Part shown: piece by piece, positions 51,853-63,455 of the stretch | Numbering within the stretch: position 1 is the stretch's first letter | How the letters are laid out: each line of letters begins with the position of its first letter | NCBI GenBank assembly: GCA_021229015.1 | Contig: CM037792.1 | Span: 43,398,515 to 43,462,514 of the forward strand | Direction: 5' to 3' | Length of the DNA stretch: 64,000 nucleotides | From: Solen grandis | Taxonomy: Eukaryota; Mollusca; Bivalvia; Adapedonta; Solenidae | The notes under the pieces: model-generated | Database searches by the model: none | Told to the model about the DNA's origin: nothing | Seen by the model: the letters and a program-made list of their open reading frames with translations, nothing else | Program-made: the position numbers and the translations under genes

Positions 51853-54800
51853 CTGATTTTTTTTTTCAGCTCATAATTTTGAATATCTAGAACTCCTTAT
51901 TTATTGCTATTCAGCATATGAATTTAGCATACATATACTCAAGGACATTTTTAATGCATCACCATGGAAATATTCCTAATATTGTATTTTCAAATGATTA
52001 AAGATTATTTAGAAATGTAAAAAGACATATCTCAGCAGTAGATTGATGCATATTGAAAGTATGGGTTGAAGGGAGGGTCATTTTGTGAGTAAACAAAGCA
52101 ACATGAAATATTGAAGTTTTATACATGAGGCATTTTTAGCATCCACAAGTATATTCTGTTGAGCATGTTTTGTAGAAAATGGCCTTCAGCTTCTTCGTAA
52201 TTAAGAAATAATAGGATACAAAATGTGAGATGTTTTGGTTTAGAAAAATCCCAACTCAAGATGCTTCACAGAATGCAGTTAGTAAGTTAGGTTGGTTATA
52301 ACCTTGGTATCTTTGCTGAGACATTCAGATGGATGTTTTAAATTTTGCCTATTTAAACATTTTAAGCATGGTCAGTTTATTGTGTTATTCTTCATTTATC
52401 AATCATGGTATTTTCAATTAGCAAATTGACGTTTTAAGTGTTAAGCATAAAAATATTTAAGCCAATCAGAATGACTTTTTTTGATACTCTCCATATGGAG
52501 ATAAGAACATCAGTGGTGGTGGGGATATGTCATTTTGGAAAATATAATAGGAACGTTCAGATTTGTTAACATAATGTTATCATGTATCCAGTCGGATTAC
52601 TGTATCGGTTTTCAATCTTAACGACAAAACTGTAGTGAAAAAACCCACAATTGATGTATGGAGAATAGCGTAATCAGCCACCGTGGGTTATCCGACGAAA
52701 CATTTTAACATATTTCAAAGTACTCTTATTCTGACAATGATATAGTTGATATTCTAAAGCTAATAATTTCCAGTTATTTTTTTTTCAAGAGTTTTTTTTA
52801 GTATATTTGTAATAAAAATGATCTAAATCATGGCATCTTTCTGTGAAAATAACATGTCACAAAATATCAGATTTCAAGTATTTATCTTAGGTTTGACACA
52901 TTTTTTATATTAAGACAAAATGGTCTACAGAAACATTTATGACAGTGAACTTCTTTCAGGTAATGAAATTTAATTGTTTTGAGTACTCTGCTGGCATTGG
53001 CCTTATCTCTCTCCACTCCTTTCATGATATTAAAATATTAATTACTTGTAAAATCATTTGTTTGTAAGGTTCAGGATCTTTTATTAGTCTACTAAACTAT
53101 ACTATAGGATATTGGGGGCCTCCACAGCTGAGTGGTCTTAGTAATTGACATACTCTTACATAAACATGTATTTAGCTTATGATGTTTATGAACAGTTGAC
53201 TTGGCAATTAATGGGAAAGGCAGTTAAAACTGGAAAGATGTAAAGGACATTGAATTTGTGTGAATAGAAAAGAAATATAACGGCTTATAACTAACCATTT
53301 TCAGTAGGAGAATCGTTTACGTGGCCCATTAGCTTGATGGATAGGTCAATCGCCTTTTGAGATATCCTGAGTTCAAGTCCCTGTCTAGACGTTTTTTATC
53401 ACCTGGTTTCATCTGGTGGCCAACATGTTTAAGATTTGTTAATGAAGAAGTACTATAAAGGACAACTCCGTTTTGATATATTTATATCAATGAGGTAATT
53501 TTAACATCACTTTTATGGTGTGTGTGCTCTATGTTCACTGATTGGGCGATCACATGGTCTTTTATTTGGGACAAATAGGTCTAACTAGAGAAAATACATG
53601 TGTCTGAATGAGTGACCATTCATATTTATCGTCAGACTAACATAGGTTCAAACTTTGGTTGCATAGGTGAAAAACCATTGCATTTACCACTATGCTTTTT
53701 GAACACCTGCTTTTAAACAGCACTTTCATTGTCAAAACATAACACTGTAATGAGGTTGAAAACTTCCCCATATTTCATATCCATAGCTATTTGTTCAATT
53801 TAGTTTCATTTTGTTTTGTTTTTTTTTGTTATTGTTTTTGTTGTTTTTTTCCAGTTATATTCCTTATATTCCTATTGTACTTTATTTATGAAGATATGTC
53901 ATTTTCAGGACTATTTGTGAATATATTTGCCAGGCCCTGTGAAAATGTTTTAATATTTACATCATTTTACAACTCCTTGATATTCATATATTTTATGATT
54001 ATGTTTCATCTCGTACTGACATTGTTCTCTATTGAATATACAAGTGTTTATGTGTAAATTTCATTGAGAAACAATACAAAATCATTCTTCTCTCCAATTT
54101 TTTTTCATTGTTCGTAATAATCAACAAATGACATATATTCTTTTGATATCAAAACATTGAATTATAAAATATCAACATCTGGTTTTATAATCTACAAAAT
54201 GTTGGAATGAGACAGGGTGATATTGTTTGTTCTATAACAGCACCAGACTGTAAACTTTTGATTGAAATCACTAGAAAATGATTAAAAGCAAAACATTTAT
54301 TATTCCAAAATTACGAGTTTGTATGGATGTCCCTAAATGTGATAAATTTTATAATTCGCAAACACATGTCACGTTTAAAAGCATCGCCATGCTGATGCAT
54401 CAATTACAAAAGTAGAACTAAAGTCCATATTTGTAAATGCATTAGGAACTTTTAAGTCTATGGGGAAATGTACACCTTTCAAGCTAAGTTAGAAACCTTT
54501 TAGATCTTGTAGATAACTAGTTTAAATTTACTTATTTCATAATTCGCAACTCTCATCTAATGATGAAATATGTATTACCAAACCACTCTTGCTCTCGCAG
54601 ATGAAAGAAATTAAATCGCCTCTGTCATAAACTCAAACTACCGTAAAACAAACTATTTTTAGGCACATCAAAAGTTTTCAAAACCGCGCTTTACATCTTT
54701 GATGCAAGTGAATCCAGTCTTTAAACAGTTTGTCCTACCGTTACCTGACATACTATTGAGGCAGATTCTGTCTGCTGTTTGGTCAAACTGTCAAAATATG

Positions 54801-54866
54801 GCGACTCTCTGATAAGTCTTTGAAATGAGGAACATGTTTTTTTTTTCATTTCTAACCCATCAGTCG
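51853..54866. other. Intergenic, no gene seen
   Basis: AT-rich, with T-rich runs near 53,800-53,850. A tRNA-like head (TAGCTTGATGGATAGGTCAA, then GAGTTCAAGTCCC) is at 53,331-53,392, probably a SINE remnant. A weak family B head is near 53,110. Confidence 0.4.
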
Positions 54867-55083
54867 TATAAAAATGGTACTGGTATAGCTCCCTTGCTTG
54901 GCACTCAGCATACAAGGGTAGTTCCAGGACTGGTTGGCTCATTGTCCAGATAATGTAACTGGGTGTGGTATTATGCCACATGTCAATGGCATGATACTGC
55001 ATTGTGGCAGCGCTATATCTGTAGACATAGTCCCCAAATGGCTGAAATACTGTCGGTGGGACGTTTAACCAAACAAACAAACC
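54867..55083 (+). mobile_element. SINE family A
   Basis: GTAGTTCCAGGACTGGTTGG, GATAATGTAACTGGGTGTGG and GGCTGAAATACTGTCGGTGG, with tail ACCAAACAAACAAACC. The tRNA-like head is absent. Confidence 0.65.
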
Positions 55084-55455
55084 AAAGTCAAACTTAGTAT
55101 GAAACTTCATTTCTAATATAATCTAATCCTAAATGTGTTATTTATCTTAAACATATGAAAAATAAGTGTTCTTGAATCTTGCCATTTTTACTTATTTCAA
55201 TTTTATGTTTAAAAAATTAAGTTTTTACATGTATAGAATTGTGTTGCTTTCAATGGAATAACCCATTTTTAAGGTTTACACGGAACCAAGGAAACAAAAA
55301 ACATTCACTAACTTTTTTTATCTTCGCTGAATACACATATTTATTTGATTCTTACTTATTGTCTGATCAATATTCTGCTATAAGACACGCTACACGTTTG
55401 TAAAATGTGAAAATATTAGAAATTTGATGCATTACATTCTCTCCTTTCAATTTTT

Positions 55456-55570
55456 GTGTCACCTGCTGTAATCAGAGGTTACACATTGGGATCACATTTC
55501 CGTCATCTGTCCGTCACACTTTTTCAGTCACGCTTAGCAGGTGACACGTGTTCCAAAGAACACTCTTGTT
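55456..55570 (+). mobile_element. Minimal Helitron-like element (115 bp)
   Basis: GTGTCACCTGCTGTAATCAG, GGGATCACATTTCC and a TCTGTCCGTC patch, then GCAGGTGACAC, the hairpin GTGTTCCAAAGAACAC and TCTTGTT. It retains both ends of the 34,301-35,213 element without the tandem core, so it helps define the termini. Confidence 0.65.
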
Positions 55571-55854
55571 AATTCGTTTTTTGCCTGTTTATTTATATTA
55601 TTTTCTTCATGTGAAATGGCACGTGCATTCTGTGCCTAAAGGAAGCTTCACGTCGTTTAATTTTCGTAGAAACACTACTGTCATACTGCTTTAATTATAC
55701 TGGCTATAATACATGTAGTGCATTCACATGCAGTCCCAAAAGTATGGTGTAAATACTTCCTTTGATGTCCTGTATTTTTGTATTGCTTGAACATCGCTTA
55801 ACTTAGACCAGTGTAAAAATGAACTTATACTACATGTTCCATAGTTTTATTGAA

Positions 55855-56490
55855 GTCACCATGAGGTAGTTCAATCATTTGCCACAGAATATATGGTAAC
55901 TGTGGTCATTGTTAGTCTAGTTCATCTATGTTCTGGCTTCTCCGGTCACATAAAGGTGTATCCAAATGTTAATTCCGGTTCAAACATCAATGTCTGTGAA
56001 GTTAACCCGCCCATTTAGCCTATGAAATGAATAAGCTACATCATTCAGCCCTTTTAACCTACTTACCCTAACTTAAAAAAGGCAATGTTAATTAGCCATG
56101 TCAGCCTATTTAACTTTAAATGTTATGATAAGAAGCCTATTTAGCCTATGTATGAAATAGGCTACAGCATTCAGCCCATTTAGATCTTTTTAGGTCATCT
56201 ATCTTAAAAAGGTTGTTTTATTGGGTAAATGGGATAAAAAGGCTGAATGTTGTAGCCTATTCACTACATAGACTAAATATAATGAAAGGCTAACTTTTCT
56301 ATTCACTACATAGGCTAAATATAATGAATAGGCTAACTTTTCTGTGTTTGTACTGTTACTGATTTTCGAAACACCTCCAGATTGAAGAGTATGACTAGAG
56401 CATCAGACCAAAATGAACTAGTCTGAGTTTTTATCATTAACCATAGTCACTTTAGTAAATGATCGAACTACCTCCATATTGTATACATGC
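55855..56490. mobile_element. Palindromic / foldback-like element with AGCCTAT core
   Basis: ATGAGGTAGTTCAATCATTT (55,861) is nearly complementary to AAATGATCGAACTACCTCCA (56,457). Further inward matches include GTCTAGTTCAT versus ATGAACTAGTC. The centre has repeated, mutually complementary GCCTATTTAGCCTATG and TAGGCTAACTTTTCT / ATGAATAGGCTA units. No target duplication was established. Confidence 0.5.
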
Positions 56491-56679
56491 CTTTCCATAA
56501 TTTGACAAAGTTGTTACAGGTTGTTGAGTAATGCTAAAGGACAAGTTAGTGCAATTTGTTTCAATGTTTTACAATGTCTTAAATGTGCTATTCTGATATG
56601 AATAAAGCGATAATTTGATTAAACTTTGTCGTCATTGCAAACATTAACTCCCGATTTAACAGTACCTTATACGTCTGGC

Positions 56680-56760
56680 GCAAGTTGAGTGGTTCAATCA
56701 TCTGCCTTTTGAGCGAGAGGCCGTAGGTTCAAATCATTTTTATTTACTAATGTCACTCGG
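56680..56760 (+). mobile_element. tRNA-like SINE head
   Basis: AAGTTGAGTGGTTCAATCATC and GCCGTAGGTTCAAATCATTT resemble A and B boxes of a tRNA(Leu/Ser)-like head. The body is not clearly bounded. Confidence 0.35.
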
Positions 56761-57051
56761 TTGAACTTATTTCTTTTTTACTCGTACGTCTATTGGGAAA
56801 CAAGCTTTTGCAACTTCTACTCACTCTTGGCAGTTTCTGAGTTGGATCATTACTTTGCAAACCCAGTGAAGGGCTGAGTAGGAAAGTTTACAAGTAATTG
56901 AATTTTATGGGCACACTTGCTATTACAAGAAAATTGGAAGTGATTTCTATATGGAAATGAGTTGTGACAACTATGACGAGGCGTCGGGGTATACATGTAT
57001 GTGTTATTAGTATCCAATGATAGATCTAGGTGTAGTTAAAGTAGGCGGGAC

Positions 57052-57281
57052 ACCTTAACCTCATGAATATTCATTAACAAATGTATGATTTGATGAATAT
57101 TAATTTATTGAACACAACTGATAAATGAAATAATGGATTTTTCTTTGCCACCGTGAGTGTGCAGAAACTGAGCTACAATGGTTGTATGAGCAAACTGAGG
57201 AGACCCAGATAGGAGCTGTCTGATCTAGGTCAGCTCTGTTTGCCAATGCTCAAAATAAGTCTATATGAAGGAAAGGGTTAA
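57052..57281 (+). mobile_element. MITE family 2 copy (longest form)
   Basis: It starts ACCTTAACCTCATGAATATT and ends TATATGAAGGAAAGGGTTAA. It contains GGATTTTTCTTTGCC, GAGCTACAATGG and CTGATCTAGGTCAGCTCTG, itself a short palindrome. Confidence 0.65.
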
Positions 57282-57369
57282 ATCACTTTCAAAGAACATC
57301 ATCCCCTATGAGCTAGGCATAATGTATGGAAAGCCGTGGCTGTCTTATACCGTCTTTTTCAATGTATCA

Positions 57370-58625
57370 ATCCAAGTAGCATTATATGATACCATTTTGA
57401 CATTATATTAAACAAACATTCCTTTATATGATTCCATTTGAACCATGTATGAAACCAAATGTCCTTATATCACACCAATACAACAATGTATTGGACCAAA
57501 TACCAATATATAATACGGGTTCATCATTATATCAATCAACAATTTCAGTGTATTGAAACAAATGTCCTTATATCAGCTTAATAATATATTGAACCAGATA
57601 GCAATATATGATACGGATTCATCAGTTTATCATTTGACAATGTCAATGTATTGGACCAAAATCCAAAGTAGCATTATATGATTCCTTTTTAGCTCGACTT
57701 TTCGAAGAAAATGAGAGCTTATACTGTCACTCGGGCGTCGGCGTTGCAACACAAGGTTAAAGTTTTTTTCAAACATCAATAACTTAAATACTATCAAAGG
57801 TATTCCACCCAAACTTAAAATACTTATTCACCATCATCACTTCTACCTTACTTCTAAGGCCCACAACCCTGGCTATCCTATTTTTGGAGTTATGCCCCTT
57901 TCATGCTTACAAAACAGCCAAAATCAAGGTTTAAGTTTTTACAAAGTTGTATATTATCAATACTATCTAAGGTATTCAACTGAAACTTCAAGTACATATT
58001 CACTATCATTACCTCTACCTTATTAACAAGGCCCATAACTCTTGCTGTACTACTTCTTAAGTTATGCCACTTTCATACTTAGAAAACAGCCAAAATCATG
58101 GTAATTTTTTTACATAGTTGTACTATCACATGTATTTGACTGAAACTTCAAGTACTTATTCACCATCACTACCTCTGCCTTACTAGCAAGGCCCATAACC
58201 CTGGCTGTACTACTTCTTGAATTATGCCCCTTTAAAACTTAGAAAACAGCCGAAATCATGGTTAATTTTTTTACAAAGTTGTATATTTTCAATACTATCA
58301 CAGGTATTCCACCATAACTTGGAATACTTATGTATTATGATATGTACCATACTATTAAAATCCATAAAACTGTGTCATAGCAACTGAGAAAAGTCGAGCG
58401 CGCTGTCTTATGGACAGCTCTTGTTACATTATATCCTACGAACATTTTTATATGATTCCCGTGGAACTCTGTACATGTATGAAAGCAGCCGTCCTTATTT
58501 AACATCAATTTAATAATATATTGAACCAAAACTTCTTTATATGATCCCAATCTTACCATGTAATGAACCAGTTGTCCTTACATTACATTTCTTTATATAA
58601 AACCGATTTATCGTCAGTTTTTGCT
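57370..58625 (+). repeat. Irregular tandem repeats of TTATATGATTCC type, split by an insertion
   Basis: Units with TTATATGATNCC, AATATATTGAACCA and TGTATTGGACCAAAT recur every 80-110 bp at 57,370-57,690 and again at 58,430-58,620. The element at 57,691-58,425 separates the two blocks. Confidence 0.55.
57691..58425 (+). mobile_element. Helitron-like element with AGCTCGAC ends
   Basis: It starts AGCTCGACTTTTCGAAGA then GAGAGCT (5' stem). The core has units of about 170 bp with TACTATCNAAGGTATTC, ACCTCTACCTTA and GGCCCATAACTC. It ends AAAAGTCGAGCGCGCT with the hairpin GAGCTGTC / GACAGCTC reading into CTTGTT. It is inserted in the tandem repeat described at 57,370. Confidence 0.6.
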
Positions 58626-58629
58626 ATTT

Positions 58630-58868
58630 AGTCCACTCTTTCGTGAATATTCGTGTACTTCATGAAAATTAATTTACCTAACTTTAAATGGTCATATGAA
58701 ACAAAATATATTTCATTGCTGCGCAAACTTTGGTGCATCTGAGCTACAATATTTCAGGCCTATTAGTCAACAGAGGAGACCCGGATAACCAGTTTCTTCA
58801 AGGAATTGTCTGATCTAGGTCCGCTTTGTTTGCCAAGGCCTCAAAACGAATCTCTATCAGGTAAAGGT
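58630..58868 (+). mobile_element. MITE family 2 copy, diverged
   Basis: CCACTCTTTCGTGAATATTC at the left, CTCTATCAGGTAAAGG at the right. The middle is ATCTGAGCTACAATATT and GAGGAGACCCGGAT, shared with the copy at 57,052. Confidence 0.55.
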
Positions 58869-59009
58869 ATGCAGGTATGCATGCATTCCACCCTCACCCC
58901 CCCCCCCCCAACACACACACACACAAAACGTAGATTAATGTACTTAAGAGGCTAATTAATTGACGAGCTGTTTGATAGCCATGGCTTTCCATAATGATGT
59001 GTGGGCCTT

Positions 59010-59317
59010 ATTAGACCCCTAGCGGCATCGCCGAAGGTCTTTATCTTTGCACTGTCACACTCATGTTTTCAGGATTTTTAAACACTTGCAGATATTGATA
59101 TAATATTTGGAATGTGAGTCCACCACCACAAGTTACAGATCAAGTTCGAGTTTCGTTCCGGTCCACTGATATTTGACGAAATTTCGGACATTGGACTAGG
59201 AAAATTTCTTTAAAAAAGCAGTTTTCCGGACGTTTTTTTCTAAACGCTTGCAGATATTGATCTAATATTTGGTATGTCAGTCTACCACCATGAGTTACAA
59301 CTCAAGTTTGAGTTTCG
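59010..59317 (+). repeat. Two-unit tandem core, truncated Helitron-like element
   Basis: It starts AGACCCCTAGCGGCATCGCC. Then a unit with CTTGCAGATATTGAT, TAATATTTGG and GAGTTTCGT occurs twice, about 155 bp apart. It runs directly into the next element, whose 5' hairpin is lost, so one element probably inserted in or recombined with the other. Confidence 0.45.
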
Positions 59318-60620
59318 TGACGTGCTCATGGTGAGCTTTTAGAATCACCCTGCGTCCGTCGTCGTCCGTCGTGCGTCGTCAACAATTTGCTTTAAACGAC
59401 ATCGCCTCTGAAACCACTGGACAAAATTTGATTTAGCTTGGCAGGGATGATCCTTGGGGTGAACCTTCACAAAAGTTGCTAAAATAAACTTGATCCATGT
59501 AGAACTCAGGTTGCAATGGCAACGAAAAGAAAAAAATATAAAAAAACTTTTAAAAATATCTTCTTCAAAACTACTGGCCAGATTTCAAAATGTTTTGGTA
59601 CAGATGTTCCTTGGGTAAGCATCTACCAAGATTGTTAAAATCATTCCGATCCGTAAAAAAAACATGGCCGCCAGGGGCGGGGCTAATTTGTCTTATATGT
59701 ATATAGTGAAACCTTTAAACGACATCTCCTCTGAAACCACTGGACAAAATTTGATTTAGCTTGGCAGGGATGATCCTTGGGTGAACCTTCACAAAAGTTG
59801 CTAAAATAAACTTGATCCATGTAGAACTCTGGTTGCCATAGCAACTGAAAGAAAAAAATATGAAAACTTTAAAAATAATCTTCTTCAAAACTTCTGGCCA
59901 GATCTCAAAATGTTTTGGTACAGATGTTCCTTTGGTAACCATCTACCAAGATTGCTTAATTTATTCCGATACGTAAAAAAACATGGCCGCCAAGGGCGGG
60001 GCTAATTTGCCCTATTTGTATATAGTGAAACCATTAAACAACACCTCCTCTGAAACCGCTTGACAAAATTTGAATAAACTTGGCAGGGATGATCCTTGGG
60101 TGAACCCTCACAAAAGTTGATAAAAAAAACTTGGTCCATGTAGGACTCTGATTGCCATGGCAACGGAAATAAAAAATGAAAACTTTAAAAATCATCTTCT
60201 TCAAAACTACTGAAGAGATTTCAAAATGTTTTGGTACAGATGTTCCTTGGGTAACCAACTACCAAGATTTCTAAAATTATTCCGATCCGTAAAAAAAAAA
60301 CATGGCCGCCAGGGGCGGGGCTAATTTGCCTTATTATATAGTGAATCCTTTAAACGACATCTCCTCTGAAACCTCTGGACAGAATTTGATTAAACTTGGC
60401 AGGTATGATCCTTGAGTGAACCTTCACAAAAGTTGCTAAAATAAACCTGATTCATGAAGAACTCTGGTTGCACTGGCAATAGAAAGAAATGAATTATGAA
60501 AACTTTAAAAATCATCTCCTTCAAAATTTCTGGCCAAATTTCAAAATGTTTTAGTACAGATGTCCTTTGGGTAACCCTATACTTAGGTGAGCGATTAAGG
60601 GCCTCTATGGCCCTCTTGTT
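59318..60620 (+). mobile_element. Helitron-like element with about 318-bp tandem core
   Basis: The left end is GTGCTCATGGTGAGCTTTTA, then GTCCGTCGTCGTCCGTCG. The core unit, starting with ACATC(G/T)CCTCTGAAACC, lies at about 59,399, 59,722, 60,040 and 60,357. The 3' end is TAGGTGAGCGATTA, the hairpin AGGGCCTCTATGGCCCT and CTTGTT. The core sequence is unrelated to that of the 43,667 copy although the ends agree. Confidence 0.65.
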
Positions 60621-61024
60621 TACGAAAATGCACCGGATACGCTAATTAGGCTATTAGGAGGTAATATCGTCGTTTTGATCAAATCATTGACTTGTTTGCA
60701 GCGTGTAGAGGGGCGGGGGTTCTTAGTTTTCTATTTGCCGGTAGGGACTTAGTATTGCCTAAACACTACTTTCCGAATGTTAAATATACATTTTAGATTT
60801 AACAAAGAAATGTCCTTTTTCCTGATTTTTATCATTAAGATATTCCTTAATCTTATTTTTTTTCTTTGATTCAATATAAATGGATTCTTATGTAAAGATC
60901 TTAAAATAAGAAAATTATTATAATTTTACATAAGTTTGTTGCAAAATACTCTACATATTATATCCTTATTTTTTTTTTTTTTTGTGAAACTTATATTTAA
61001 TAGGCATTCAAGCTAATTTCTACA

Positions 61025-61100
61025 CGTACGTGAACAGGAATCGAACCCGGGAAGCATTAGTGAGAAGCGAAGCACGTTACCACTACGCTATCAAGGCACC
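61025..61100 (-). tRNA. tRNA-Glu(CTC)-like sequence, probably a pseudogene
   Basis: On the minus strand: an A box (TAGCGTAGTGGTAACG), an anticodon loop TTCTCAC (CTC, Glu) and a B box (CCCGGGTTCGATTCC). The T-stem 3' side (CTGTT instead of CCGGG) and the acceptor 3' side do not pair with the 5' GGTGCCT, so it is probably a tRNA pseudogene or a SINE head rather than a working gene. Confidence 0.45.
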
Positions 61101-61901
61101 AGTAATATCACATTGATATAACCAATGAAAACATACTTATTCCTTTAATATGATGAATAGTAATACAAAGAAACATGTAAAACAGGCAATGAAATTTGTT
61201 TATGATATGCAAAATAGAAACAAAACACATATAAAAAAAACACATATTGGAATAGTGGCACATTACTCATTCATCACTTTAACATTGGCTGTAGATAAAG
61301 TCATTGAATGACTATTTACTCATGAAAATATTGTCCTCCTAAGATGTTTAAAATTCATTATATTTTGGTACAAAAGTGTTTTTATTTCATCCATTTGAAG
61401 CACATGAGTTTCCAAATAAATATATGTTCTGTTTGTAAATTTGACTAGTTTCCATTTTTCATCTTGTATTTATGATAATGCTTCATTTGGTTTCAAAGAA
61501 TTTGATTAAATTAAATTTATGATAGAGATAGATTATATGTCGGACTTGATGCTGTACTTTGTAAATGTTATATATGTCTGTTTGACCAATCTATTGCCCC
61601 CCAAAATGAGTTAATGATATGGCAAGGTTAAATTCAAATACAAATTATCATTTTTTCACTCTCTTGAATTTTTCGTCTTTGCCTCTCAAGAATACCAGAA
61701 TAAACAAGTAAGTGCATTTCGTAATTGTCTTAGTGCCAATTATTATAATTACTAATAGAAATAAATTCGAATCATGTTTTTCATTTTATAACCATCAAAT
61801 AATACAAAAAATAAATAAAAAATAAAAAAACAGCATGTTTTCCCAAAAACTTATTTCTCACATGTATTATCTCTGCGTTATTAATATCATTATACTCAAT
61901 A
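61101..61901. other. Intergenic, no gene seen
   Basis: AT-rich sequence with no supportable gene or bounded repeat. Confidence 0.45.
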
Positions 61902-62105
61902 TCATGCCGAGAGGGTAAAGTCGCTGACTTTAACACTCACTCAGTCCCTCACCGCGTGGTTTTGAATCCCGGCAGGGACATTCGGATTTTCATGTGAGGA
62001 AACCTTCCAGCTGGCTTGCGGTAGGTCGGTAATTAGCTGGACGTCGCTATATGACTGAAATACTGTCGAAGCGACGGTAAACTCAAATAGTCAATTCAAG
62101 TCAAG
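61902..62105 (+). mobile_element. tRNA-derived SINE, family B (best copy)
   Basis: ATGCCGAGAGGGTAAAGTCG (A box) and GTGGTTTTGAATCCC (B box), then GAGGAAACCTTCCAGCTGGC, GACTGAAATACTGTCG and the tail AATTCAAGTCAAGTCAAA. The shared end GCGACGGTAAACTCAAATAG is seen again at 62,509-62,530. Confidence 0.65.
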
Positions 62106-62365
62106 TCAAATGCGTTAAGTACTGCTCCAACCAAGGTACCTTCGACAGTAATTAGTATTTATAAGATTTTAAGAACGTGTCTCATAAAAGACAAATCAAT
62201 AACATTTTGTTATTTTGCTTTCGTCATTTCTATATGAATTTGACGGTTCATGAAATGAACACCAAAGACTGCTATGCTATAATTATTTGTTCTGTTTATT
62301 TTCCCACCATTGACACCTGAAATTAATTAAATGCTTGCAATTCGTTCAAAATTTAAAAAAAAAAA

Positions 62366-62690
62366 TGTATCGCATTTATAAAATGAATCGTGAGGTCTTC
62401 ATGTGGAGAAAATATGAATGTGCATGGTGCCTCCTTGATCTAAGGGCATAATGAACGGAGCTAGTTACGGCGGCGACCGATTTCGCCATGTTTTGAAATA
62501 TTGTGGAAGCGACGGTAAACTCAAATAGTCATGTCAAGTAGCTTGATAAAATATATACACAGTGATACTGACTCTACAGTCAATCAAAAGGGAGTCGGTT
62601 CCATTATGTGAGATCAAAGGCAAAGCTGTATGGCGTACGTGACAAACTGTAAATATATTCTAGTTTATATTTTAATTTTTATGGATTTAT
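62366..62690 (+). repeat. Dispersed repeat, copy 2 (uninterrupted)
   Basis: It matches 4,632-4,876 and then continues through AAATATATTCTAGTTTATAT, where copy 1 is broken by the 7.9-kb unit. About 30 bp of SINE-like tail (62,509-62,530) is inserted in its middle compared with copy 1. Confidence 0.55.
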
Positions 62691-63423
62691 CGCAGCGCTC
62701 CGCTTCGCGTCACTTACGGTAAAATTTAAAATATAAATTATAACTAATAATTGTGTCTTTGCAGCACTCGTATCGACGATATACTCGTATCAAATGATAA
62801 ATGTATGCGACACATACATCGAAAAAAACTACTGCGCAGTGAAAATCTATACTTGATCAGGCAGTCTTATCGTATATATAGGAAAATAGATAAAACATAC
62901 CGATTAATTATTTACAAATAAAACAAAGACTAATCGATTTGTACAAACAAACATGGTATTCAAAGGTCTGTGCCTCAGGAAGACTAGAATCATATCATAT
63001 GATTAAATATAATTTCAAGTTTAAGGAATACCTAGACAACATTCAAGACAATAAATTTCGTATAGCTATAACAAGACAAAGAATGTCATCACATGACCTA
63101 ATTATAGAAACATAAAGACATTCAAAGAAATCAAAGAAAATGCATTAACTGTAACATGATTGTAACAGAAAAAGAATTCCACTATTTATTGGTATGTCCT
63201 AAATTTATACACTTGAGAACCACACTTTTGCTACTGGCCAACTGTAAACAAATTTAAATCGATTTTCAATGAGACAAGGAAAGGAACACTTAACTTAGCC
63301 AAATATATTTATTATGCTAGTACGTAAACTAAGAGAATAGAAAATATTTTTTAAGATAATTGATTATTACAATCTTTGAGTTGTTAAAGTATCTTGAAGC
63401 TGCAGCTTTTTTCGTCTTTTGTA

Positions 63424-63455
<32 letters not shown>

